Assembly (NCBI GenBank): GCA_018136815.1 | Contig: CM030936.1 | Coordinates: forward strand, 6,127,505 to 6,191,504 | Direction: 5' to 3' | Source: Isochrysis galbana | Taxonomy: Eukaryota; Haptophyta; Isochrysidales; Isochrysidaceae | DNA: 64,000 nt | Made by a program: the position numbers and the translations under genes | Notes under the pieces: generated by a model | The model's input: only the letters and a program-made list of their open reading frames with translations | What the model was told of the DNA's origin: nothing | Database searches by the model: none | In this document: positions 21,335 to 32,166 of the stretch, piece after piece | How positions within the stretch are numbered: the stretch's first letter is position 1 | How the letters are laid out: every line of letters begins with the position of its first letter

Positions 21335-21854
21335 GCGTGCAGTCTTCTCTTACTCTTCTTGTCGCTCTCTCAGGTGAGCGCCTGCGGCGACGAGAGACCG
21401 AGAGAGAGGAGATCGTCGTAATCGAATCCTCCAAGAGAAGAGAGAGAGTGAGGCACACAGAAGAGAGAGGAAGATCATATGTATACTGAGAGGAGGATTC
21501 TAGGAAAGGAAGGAGCACCCACGAAGAGAGCGCGGCGGGGGCGCGCGGGAATCCCTCCGATGAGTCTGGTGCTCCTCTCTCGGCAAAGCCAAAGTTTCTG
21601 TGAAGAAAGGGCCGGAAGAGAGAGAAGAGAGCCCAAGGAGGAGTCCGCGACGCGGCGCAACGCGGTCGCCAGGCCTCTCTACTTTTTCGGTTCCGACACC
21701 GTCTCGGTGGCCAGCCCGCCCCTCCCCCACCCTTCTCTGTTTCTCTTGCCTCTCCCCTGCTCCGCCCCGTCTTCCGAGGGCTCGTCGCCTGCAAGAAAAC
21801 CTCCCCCTCGCACGCGTGTTTCCGACCCGCCACTGCCCCTTCCGCTTTGCAGAG

Positions 21855-23519
21855 ATGGCCAGAGTTCGCAACACCTTCCGCGACGGGCAATACCACCGGT
21901 TCGTCCTGCTGGGCAAGCGGACTGTCAAGGAGGGCGAGTGCGCTGCCGTGTGGACCACGTCTGGGCAGCGCCACCTCATCCGTGGACCACGTCGAATCCA
22001 CCTCTTCTTCTCGCACGTGCGCTTCCTTGACCGCTTCGTCGCCGACCAAAACGAATTCATCCTTGTCCAGTTCCGCGACGGACGCAAGGAGTCGTTCCGA
22101 GGACCACTCGCACTCTTCTTCGACCCGTGCTCGCACGAGAAGATGAAAGTGCTGCCTGCCTACAAGCTCGAGGCCAACGAGGCCCTTGTGGTCTACAAGG
22201 AAGAGGAGCTGCCGGTGTCCTCGGTCTCTGGCTCCCGTGTTGATGGCATCTTTCCAGAGAGCACTGGCGGAAAGTCTGCACTGAAGCCCGTCAAGGACGA
22301 GGACGCGGTTGTCGGCGTCCGCATTGCGGGAGTTGGAGAGAGAGGCAAGGTGGTTCGCAAGATTGTGCGTGGTCCCGCCGTGTTCGTCCCTGGAGCCAAC
22401 GAGTGGGTGCACAACTTCTCGTGGCATGGCTCCGTGGGCACCGACAACAATCATCTCACCGAGCAGAAGAAGCCAAACGCGCTTAAGTTCAACAAGCTTC
22501 GCATCATGCCCAACCAAATGTACCTATCGGTGCAGGACGTGCGTACCACTGATGATGCGATGCTGACCATCAACTTCATGGTGCGCCCGAAAGCGAGCAG
22601 CCTCGACACGCCGCGCGGGTGCAGGAAGGTCTCGCTCGTCGAGCATTCTACCCTTAGTCGTCAAAGTTCAACCGCCCCTTTGCTGCTTCCCACAGATCTT
22701 TTACGAGCTTCTGGATGTCGAGGCGATGCTCGACTCCACCCACGATCCGATCGGCGATTTCATCAATGCGGCTTCCGCCGATGTGATGAGTTTTGGGGCG
22801 AGCAACACCTACGAGTCCTTGCTCCAGCGCGCGTCAATCCTCAATGATGTGGATGCCTTCCCCATCCTGGCGTCGCGGATGGAGCAGTCAGGATTCAAGC
22901 TGCTGCGTGTGGTATACCGAGGCTACAGCACGTCCGACAAGGTGCACCACCTGCCCAGCCGCCACGCGCGGCCCGCCATCGCGGCGTTCGTTCTGCCACA
23001 CGCCCGGGTATCTCTTGCCTGCTGAACCTCCCCTCCCACCCGTCCCTGCAGCTTAAGGCGGTGCACGAATCCTCTATCGCCGAGCGCACACGCCTCAAGC
23101 TCACGGCGGACACGCGCGCCATGGAGCACGAGCAGGCAGCGCTAGACCTGCAGAGCAAGCGCGCTCGCGCGGCGGCGGAGGCTGAAGTCCTCGAGTCGGA
23201 GGCTCGGCACACGGCCGCAGTGGAGGCTTTGCGTGCTCAAGCGGCACGTGCCGCCCGCGACCAAGAACATGAGCAAGAGCTCCGTCATGCTAAGGAGCGC
23301 GAGGCGCAGAAATTAGCCATGACGAAGGACCTGCATGATGAGGAGGCCCGCATGTACGCGGCGCTCAAGGGCATGGGTGTCGACCTCACTAAATATCTGT
23401 GCACCAAGTCGGCCGCGATGGTGCGTCCGGACCACCACGTGCGCGTGGATGCGCCTGCAGCAGATGGCGGCAATCCGCCCAGCCTTCATTTCCAAATGCC
23501 CCAGTTCTCCCACTTCTAG
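21855..23519 (+). CDS. Short major-vault-protein-like (shoulder/SPFH-type) protein, three exons (479 aa)
   Basis: Exons 21855-22580, 22696-22941 and 23052-23519, all phase 0 with GT-AG introns. The first exon has repeat-like beta segments each with an RGP motif (HLIRGPRRIHLFF, ESFRGPLALFFDP, KIVRGPAVFVPG). The second and third carry the shoulder region (TTDDAMLTINFMIFYELLDV, DPIGDFINAASADVMSFGA, GFKLLRVVYRGYSTSDKL), then a charged coiled coil (AERTRLKLTADTRAMEHEQ onward) and a short tail. In vault proteins the shoulder and cap helix drive assembly of the particle shell. Canonical major vault protein is about 850-900 aa with many N-terminal repeats; this one has few, so whether it builds vaults is open. 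A stomatin/flotillin-type protein is the main alternative. Confidence 0.75.
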
Positions 23520-24026
23520 GGGCAGCCCGAGCACATACGCGCCGACCTTAAGCGCAGCGGCGGGGCGTGTACGTGCGCTGTGCGGTGCTGCGGGTGCTGC
23601 GGGTGCAGTGCTTTACGCGGACATGGGTAGCAACTACTGAGACTAGAGAGTAGTTCATAGATGATCGGTGCTGCAACTATCAGCAAACTGAAAGGGTCAT
23701 GGAGCGCGCGCCCCGTCCCTCCCCCGCTGCCGCCGCGCTCGCCGCGCTCGACTAGGTACTCATGGACACGCCGCTGTCGCCGAAGCGACCGCACTAGGAC
23801 GACCCTACCCCAGCCAGGTGGGCACAGGAGCCACCACGGCACACCCCCACACCACCACGAACAGCCTGCAGAAGGCCGCCAAGCTGACAGCCAAGCTGCA
23901 GCACAAGACCCACATCACCCTCCACAGCCACACCCAGCACACCTCACAGTCAAGACGCTCCATTAGGGAGGGCCTCCGGGCCTAGCCTCTACACAGCCGC
24001 GGTACCGCGTACCGCCCTCGTGCTCA
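23520..24026. other. Intergenic, 3' side of the vault-like gene
   Basis: No coding family seen. The stretch 23800-23960 is rich in CAC/CCA words without a clear period. Confidence 0.45.
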
Positions 24027-24650
24027 TACCTGGCCAGTCGTGGCCAGCCCATTGCTCCAACCCCCCCCCCCCCCCCCCCCTAGTCGTCAGGCAGACAGGT
24101 GTAGCGTGGGGGCCCCAGAGGCTCAGGAGCGCCAGCGAGAGAGAGGCAGGGGAGGCCAGGCGGTCCAACCGCCCAGTCTCCTCTGCCCCTTGAGCTGGCC
24201 TCTAGGAGCCTCCAGGGGTCGCCAGAGGCCAAAGGGCAGCTGGAGGCTTGCCGCTGCCGCAGGCGCGCCATCGCGCGTGCCGCAGGAGAGGGGAGAGAGA
24301 GCGCGGAGAAGGGGGTGGGCGGAGCGACTCGCTCCGCCCACCGAGATATTGGTAAGTCCCGCGCCCGTTTATAGGATAAGTCGGGACCGAGGCCGCCGCC
24401 CACCCGGAGACAAAGGATTCGTGGGGAACGATCACCGGGGGGGGGGGGGGGGGCATCGGACCATATCTAAGCCCTTTCAACCCTACCCCCCTAGTAGTGC
24501 ACGGGGGGAGTCGCCTGATGGCGGGGGGGGGGGGGGGGGTAGCGGGGGGTGTAGGAGCATTTTGCTGCGTGAGAAGAAAGCAGAGGGTCCACGGCCGCGT
24601 GTGCGGCGAGACTATTAAAAGGTTTATTATTTAGCTTTCAACTTTCAAGA
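24027..24650 (+). repeat. Dispersed repeat family 1, copy A (about 620 bp)
   Basis: Matches copy C (58885-59520, inverted) over nearly all its length and copy B (51946-52197) over its second half. It contains a 20-nt poly-C run (24061-24080), a hairpin with arms GGTGGGCGGAGCGA/TCGCTCCGCCCACC near 24323-24351, the block GGACCATATCTAAGCCC, long G-runs, and ends near GACTATTAAAAGGTTTATT. It lies just beyond the stop of the NEK gene, so it may supply that gene's 3' end sequence. Confidence 0.8.
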
Positions 24651-24676
24651 TAGAGGGGTTGCTCGTGCTCGGCTCA

Positions 24677-27600
24677 CTATGAGCTCCGCACATCCTCCTC
24701 AATCTCCTCGCAAAAGAGAAGCTGGTCGACGAGCGGCCAAAACCTCAACTTGGTGGGGCCCATCAGCTTCAATAGCTCGTCGCGCATCGAAGCGTCGTAG
24801 TCCGCCGCGTACAGGTCCGCTTGCTTGGACTTTAGATAGTTATATACACAATGAAAAAGCTCCATCCCCAGCTCCTTCTCACACACCTGCGCGCGATGAG
24901 TCGAGCAGGGTACGGGTCAAGCGCATTTGCAGCGGTGCTACTAATATGCTTTACCAAATGCCGGCAGCTGCCGAACCAGAGTGGTAGGATGGCCCGTAGG
25001 GTGGCGGCAGAGAAGGCACAAAAGCATGACTCCAATGGCGAAAATGCCGTCCAAAAGATGATAGACGCCAAGCTGAACAGTAGGGTGCAGCGCCGTAAGC
25101 AAGGAGGCTCCAAGCGCGACTTCTGGCGTATTACCTTGCGGAGTGCGGCGGCGCGGTCTTGACTCTGAAAGCGCTGCGAATCCTCCTGCGAAAATTGCGA
25201 TTCTTGGGCGCTCCGAAAGGTGGTCATACCGAGGACGTTGGAGAGACTGTCAGGTCCGCGCAACGTCCCTGTAAGATGCAAACCATTGCCCCACACGGCA
25301 TGCTCGGCTACGCGAACCGAGCGCGCCTTCTCCTCGACTGCTGCCCGGCTCTCTGCCGCCAGCCGCCGCCGCTCCAATGGATCATCAGTGAACCTTGAGG
25401 CTGGTAGCGGCAAACAACGTGCGACTGCAGATATGCCGAGACCATTGCCGTCGCACGTGACCTCACTTTCATCGACGGTGAAGTGATACTCGTCCCCCCG
25501 CAGGTGTGAACTACTCATGAGCGGCGACTCGGCGTCGAGCTCCTCTTCCATCTCGAGTCGTGCCATTTCTTGCTGAAGCAGCCCGACGGTGCCTGGAGAT
25601 GGAGGTGCGAGCGACGCACGGAGGAGCTGAATACGCAATTCGGCGGCCGCAAGCGTCGCCTCACAATCCTCAAGCTCTTGCAGCTGAGACGCGTCCCCAT
25701 CAAAAACCTCCTCCTCTCCCTCGGACTGCTCCGAGGCTTGGTTTGCCACACATGTCGCACCTTGCTCCAAGTCGTACCGAGACGTGGCATGGCCCACGAG
25801 GCCTATGTCCACGTCGATATGTCCATGCTCCCGCTCAAAGTCCACCGCCAAGTCGGCGATCTCTGTCTCCAGCCGCTTTTCATGAACTGTCTGTCGCGCC
25901 GCAGCCACGTCCGCGGCCGACACACAACCTGGAAACGAGGCAACCGCCGCAGGTACCACTTCCAAGAGTCCGTCGCTCGGCGTGCGCGCAGCAAGCGGTT
26001 GGACGGCGTTCGCGGCAAAAGCGTCCGTCCTCACAAAACACGAAGTGGCGGGCTTCACGTCGTTGAGCATCCGCACAAACTCGTCGTGAGAAAGGGGTGA
26101 ATCCGAGTCCTTAGGGGTCGTCGGCGGCGACTCCCCCTTGAGTGCGGCTAGCGTCTGCGAGCACAGCGAATTGGATCGGGGGTAAGAAAGTGTAAAGGAA
26201 CACTCCACCCAATGCACAAGGCTTAGGCGACTGCGACATGGATCGGGGTACACGTGCCACGGTATGCGAAGCGGGCACGCTGAGGACGGCCGCTCGCCGC
26301 GGACTATTCACCGAGACATCTCGCAGGAGACGGTGCAAGCGCTAGATGGCCGATGCCACGTGGGCGCAACATCAGCGGACAAGATGATGGCACGCCTGGA
26401 GACTTGGGAGAAGCGCGCACTTACCTCTTCGAGCAGGTCATCGGCGCTGCGAGAGCTCGTCTTAGTTGCTCTGGCGCACTCGATGACAGCCGGCTCCTTC
26501 TGTGCATCCACCCCTAATGCCGCGCACTCTTCCGCAACAAGCCTCTCCACCTCTCGGTGCTCCGATGGTTTGCATGTAGTGGATGAGTTCCGAGCAGTGC
26601 TCGATATGTCGGACTCAGCTATGCGATAGAGTGACGCGCGAGTTTGACCGCTCGAAGTTGCAGACTTTAGACCCTGCTCGGACGAGGAAGATGCGGCTGC
26701 TTGCATGTGGTCCACGGCCAAATAGGAGGGGTCACCATTCCCGTCCGTTGCCCTATGGCCCGCATTGACGGAAAAGGCCGCCGGAAGCCCGCTAGTCTTC
26801 GGCGTCGTGGGCAGCGTTGACACGAATGTCTTGGCTACAACCATTGAGGGAGCTGAGGGCGCAGTAGCCGCCGGAGCCACAGCCGGCGTCGCCGATGCAC
26901 GAGAGGCAACCGCGGTCACGCCACACAGTACACCACTCCTCACTAGCGCCTTTGCATTCCTCGCGTGCTCCTCTTCCTGCGCAAGGAGGGCTTCTTCCCG
27001 CTCAAGCGCTGCCTCGCGAGCTGCCCGAAGGTTGGCCGCAACAAGAGCTCCCCCCTTCCCGACGTGTGCTGCTCCAAGAGCGGCCGGCGGCTCCTGCTCT
27101 GCGAGGGCCTTTTCCCCAGCCGCTGGGCTCGTCTGCACAAAGGTTGCCGCCTGCCGTGTAGGCTCCGTAGTTTTAGTGCAGCCGCCGCTTTTGGCGGTGG
27201 CTGCGACAACACTAGCATGAACATTGTCAACTGCTGTGGCAGCTGCTGCTGCAGCGTTGAGCCCTCTGGATCTAGGGGCGGCGTCCCCGCTTGCTGCGCG
27301 CTGCCGTTCATGGCAAAGGTGTGCACGGTAGAATGCCGCCTCAGATTCCGCATCATCATACGGTTGTACATTGCTTGCACTACCTGGAGTACCGGATCCG
27401 GGAGCCCTAGCTTCAGCTAGGAAGCGTTGCATTTGATCCTAATGAGGCAAGGCGGGATCAGACGTGGTCGGCCTGAGCCTATTCGGCGAGAGCTCGGCGC
27501 ATGCGGAGGCGCCGCACAACCACCACCTCGTTGACAAGGCTGCAGAGATACTGTCTAGCAAGGATGCATGCAAGGCGTTGCGGCGAGCGAAAGCGACGTG

Positions 27601-30600
27601 GTGCAACAAACCTGCAACTCTTCCGCTCGCCTTGCCTGTTCCGCCGCTCGTTGTCGAGCCCTCTCTCGCGCAGCGCCGGACACCTCGCGCTGCTGGGGCT
27701 GTGCCGCGCTTACCGGCGAGGATAGGTCCGCGCCGGCGGCTGAGACAGGCGCGGCTCGAAGCGCCGTATGCTGCCGTGTCTGCTCTTGCTGTTGCAGACG
27801 TGACTCGAACTCGGACATTTCGTCTTGGGCCTCCTGCACCTCCGAAGGCGGCGACAAGACGGCAGCTTTCGGTTGGTCGTTTGGGTGCCGAACCAGCATC
27901 ACACGTGTCCGAGATGGAGCCGCGGCCACGGGTCTCATATCAGCGCTTCCGGGCCGAGCGCTGGGGCTTGCCTGATACACCACTCGTGAGGCGTCAGATC
28001 GGCCAGCAGGCGCAGCCGGCGCCCGCGGCGGCGTGCACTTGTGCTCGCCAACGGCCCTAACGCGTGGCCTACCGTCCGGGCTGCCACCGCCGCCCCATGC
28101 GCCACCACCGGCTACTGCACCGCGCGCTGCAGCTGGTAGCGGCGGCTTGACGATCCTCCGCACTCCATGCTGCAGCTGCTTGCGCTTCTGCTCCAAGCCC
28201 TCACGCTGCTCTTCCAAAGCTGCGAGCTGGAGCCTCAGACGCTCCTTCATCGGATCAGACGCGTCATCTGGCCTGGCGGCGTCAACCCCATGCTTAGCCT
28301 CGGCAGCCGCACCCCCGACGCGGCCGACAGCCATCCGAGAGCACCTTCCGCCCCGCACACCACTTCCGCCTCTAGCAAGCGCTCGTCCCCTAGGCGACGC
28401 GCTGTTGCCGTTCGCGTATGGGATCTTGTCGGCTCTTGGACGAGAGCGTAATTGGCCAAAGGGCCGTACAGCCGCCTCCGGCCTTCTAGGCGGGACGACG
28501 GAGCCAGGCTGGGCCACCGCCACTTTGTAGGCGACTCTGGCAGCGGACTCGGCATCGGCGTGACGATATGTGTTCGGCTGCGCTGGCTGGGACGGCATCG
28601 AAGGCTGCACCTGGGCACTGAGAGGAGTGGCTAGACGAGCGGCACGCTGCTGTTGCTGAGGGTTCCCTGGAGCCACGCAAGCTAGAGAGTGTGCGTTCGG
28701 CGCAGGTGATTCAGGCGCGCCAGTATGCGCACTGTCCGGTGGGCTCATCTGGAGAAGCGTCGCCTTGAGCAAGGGCCGGGACAAGAGCACCCCTACAAAG
28801 GCCGAGCGAGCAAATCTGGCGGTGATGAATGCAATCAATAGGAAAGCTTGTTCCCAAGAGTTATGCTTCTGATCCCGGTGTGATGGGACGAGTTGCTAGC
28901 CAGCTCATGGCCATTAGAGAGATTTCATCCAGCTGGAATCGACGTGGCAAGTGCCACATGAGTCACACTCCGAGTCGCTCTGACCTGCGGACGGCCGTGT
29001 GTCCGGTGATGTGCTCAACAACTCGTCCACCATCGCGCGAAGAGACGACGAGTAACGGGGAGGGATCGGTGGGTACTTGCCACGGACGATCTTCATGGCA
29101 AGCCCCTGAGAATGAGCATGCCAAAATGGCTGATATTCCACCAACAGTAAACGCAAGCGGAGCCGCCCCCGACGAACCGCCACCCTCCGAACAAGCGGAA
29201 CGCGCCTAGCTGATGTTGATACCTGCATGTCTTTCGCGTCAAAAGCGTGGCGTAGTGTCGAGAGTTCGTAGATGACGCAGCCTAACGCCCACATGTCCAC
29301 CTTGCTCGTGTAGTGCTGCTTGCGCATGAGCTCAGGGCACATGTAGAACGGGGTCCCCACACACGTGCGAGCCTGAAAAGGAGAAGGGCGTGAGAAGCTG
29401 AACGAGCTGGTCGCGATCTAGAGGCGCTCGTATGCATATCTTGATATATCTTGATATAGAGCCCGTGCTTACTCTCGCCGCTTCCCCGATTAAGCCGAGA
29501 CCACTCTAGTTATGGCGCGCGCTGCGGATGCAGGCCATCCAATAAGGCGGCAGAGAGATGCGCATGGTTGGGTATCAGGTGGACGCAGACATCATTCCCA
29601 CCATATCCGTGGGCGACTCCAACACCCGAGAAACTCCAAAATCGCCCAACTTGCACGAGTCGTCGAGCATGAGAAACACGTTTTGTGTCTGAGGCAATGC
29701 GGGGCGCGCAAGATTGGGGGGGGCGTGATGGTCACAGCCGTTACAATCGCGATCAATGACGACGCACCACTAACCCCTTGCCCACCTCCTTCGCCCCCCT
29801 TAAACCTACCCACACAGACCTCGAGCGATCCATTGACCACCATGATGGAAGCGAGGCTGCTCTTGAGCCGCATGCCAAAAACAAACGACATTAAGTTGAC
29901 GCCATTGATGCGTGCACATGCGCGTCGCCCCGCAAATGCGATCGCGTGCCCCATTTGTGTTGGCTGCCGGGCAACTGCCGTGTTATGCCCTGCCGAGGCG
30001 GTGCTCACCTTCAGATCGCGGTGGATGATGGAATGACGCTCGTGTATATATTGCAATGCTAACGTCAGCTGCAATGTCCACCGCAGAATCTGCTCCTCTC
30101 GTAGCAACTGGCCCCTCTTCGCGAGCGACTTGAGGCGCGAGTGTAGGTCGCCGCCAGCACAATAGGTCATCACAATGCAGAGGGTGTTGGTCGCCCGTTC
30201 TGTGAAGGACTCGTAGTACGAGACAATATACGGATGGCGGAGAGCTTGCAACAGCTTCACCTCTTGGTACGAGGCTGCCCTCTCCTTGGAGCTGAGCCCC
30301 TTGAGCGCAATCTTTTTCATCACCCATTGCCGCCTGCGCGACGGCAATGAGAGGCAAACAATGCGGTGAGCAATGAGACACGCGATTCATCTCGTTGTGA
30401 GGTCAAACTCTAGGAGCTTGCTCCCGCCCCGCTCGTGCTTGTCTCGACAGACAAAATAGAACTGAAGAGAGGAAAAGAGCGTCCCAGAAGGTCGAAGAAA
30501 GAGGATAGGGATGGTGGAATACTGAAGTGGTGCGTCCACTCTGCGACGCATTGCATGTATAGCACTCTTCCTTTTCCCCTCTTCCTCTTTTTCCCTCGGT

Positions 30601-30957
30601 CATCCTCTCACGCCCCTTCCACTATCCGCATCTTTCCTCCCTGTCTTCTCTGCCCCCTTCTCTCCCTCGTCCCTCTCTGCTGGCCGCTGTCGCTGAAACA
30701 GAGGGGGGGGAAGGGGGGGAGGGAGAGGGAGAGGGAGAGGGAGAGAGGGAGGGAGGGAGAGACCGAGAGACTGAGAGAGGGAGAGAGACAGAGAGGGAGA
30801 GGGAAAGAGAGAGGGAGAGAGGATGCGTGAGAGCCATGGTGGGTACTCTGGCACTTCGGGAAGGGGCCGCGTACTTCAGCGCCGACCGCTCCACCACCAG
30901 GATCACCTGGCCAAAGGAGCCCTTCCCCAGCGGCTTCACCTCGCGGTAGCGCTCCAT
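24677..30957 (-). CDS. NIMA-related protein kinase (NEK family), nine exons, 1396 aa
   Basis: Minus-strand exons 30957-30875, 30333-30009, 29688-29602, 29372-29223, 29105-28985, 28792-27612, 27438-26425, 26154-25135, 24886-24677; every junction is GT-AG and phases close. Kinase domain (residues 1 to about 260): LGKGSFGQV loop, VMKKIAL lysine, EVKLL, HRDLKTQN catalytic loop, GDFGVSRVLESPTDM, CVGTPFYMCPEL and DMWALGCVIYEL. Family members phosphorylate Ser/Thr in cilia, centrosome and cell-cycle pathways. The long tail is low-complexity with Glu/Ala coiled coils (AALEREEALLAQEEEHARN) and ends with a globular piece (VCEKELGMELFHCVYNYLK, FWPLVDQLLF) like the C-terminal element of Nek1-type kinases. 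Intron 1 carries a GA microsatellite (about 30710-30825). The ATG at 30957 is chosen because it starts the kinase fold in frame; an upstream start is out of frame. Confidence 0.9.
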
Positions 30958-32166
30958 TCGCAGTCCGCCGCGCCGCGCCGGCGGCCGAGCCACCCAAGTC
31001 TTCTTCTCATAGCTCTATATCAACGGAAAAGAGGCAAATAGAAGTGTAGAAACTCTCTTATACTCTTTTGCGTCTTTTCTTGTATGGCTCGGACGGACGA
31101 CGGACGGGAGCTAGATCTAGCTAGATATAGAGACTTGAGGGGGGTTCTACTTTACTACTATCTGGAAGCAGTCGAGGAATGGTTCTTTGTGTATGTATTC
31201 GCCTTTACAATTTAAAACGGGCGTATGCGTATGTGTATGTGTCGTTGTTATTGAAGCAGTTTTTAACATCCTCTCTACAGTAGAGAAAGGGATAGAGGAT
31301 AGAGGCGCTGCCGATAAAAGGATAAATGATAAATGAAGGATAAAGGATAAAGGATAAAGCTTCAAAGCAACTTTATGATAAAGGTAAAGGCGTAAAGGCG
31401 TTTTTCATATTTCATATTTGTATGGTCTATGGATGTGGACCATAGTTCATGTACGTTACATTCTAGATTCTATAGCGACCTCCATAGTCCATAGCTCGAC
31501 CCACATGCCACATGCTAGAGACTAGGAAGTTTGGGACCTTTATCGTTCGGGCTCTACCATATTGGTTGCGATAGTGCATAGTGCTCCTGCTTCGCTGAGG
31601 CATGGCATAGTCAGCAGGAGCATTAGTTAGTGGGGAATTGTTAGGTGTAAGTGTAAGTGTTCGGAAAGTTAATGTTAATGTGCCAGTGGTAATGATAATG
31701 AAAATGAACCCTGATAGGGGTAGGTTAGGGTAGGTGGCAAGAGCAAGAGCAAGAGGGGCAGCCAGCGCGGCCGCCACCCGCCGTCTCGCGCCAGAGTTAA
31801 AATAAATAAAGAGGGGTAGGTTAGGGAGTTGAGAGTTGAGAAACTGTTCGCGAATAGGGCGCGTGGCACAGCGGCACAGCCGTGGGCAGGCCCATACCGA
31901 GTAGCGAGACGAGGGCTAGATGTAGCATGGTCTTAGCGACGCAAAGAGGGGACGAGATCGGAGGACACCTAATTAAGCGTACACCAAGGCACATGGGGAC
32001 TATGAGCCCCTTCTAATACAAAACTCCAGACAGAAACACTTTGGGAGTCTGTTGATGACCAAATAGAAGATGCCTTTCCTGAACAGATTTGACTGTATGA
32101 GACAGGGGGGAGGGGGAGGATAGCGGGAACGCGCGAGCGGCGTCGGCGCGTCGGGCGTGTGGGAGG
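30958..32166. other. Intergenic, divergent promoters of NEK (-) and cysteine synthase (+)
   Basis: More AT-rich than surroundings. Has short tandem words (GGATAAA near 31325-31360; GTAAGTGTAAGTGT near 31648; AAGAGC near 31739) and two isolated GGTTAGGG words. No gene seen. Confidence 0.5.

Noticed and set aside
21126-22517. Minus-strand frame of 463 codons opposite the vault-like gene
   Set aside because: Antisense shadow of the vault-like coding exon joined to complement of a CT microsatellite.
31716-31830. Two GGTTAGGG words resembling telomere repeats
   Set aside because: Single isolated words, not a tandem array.
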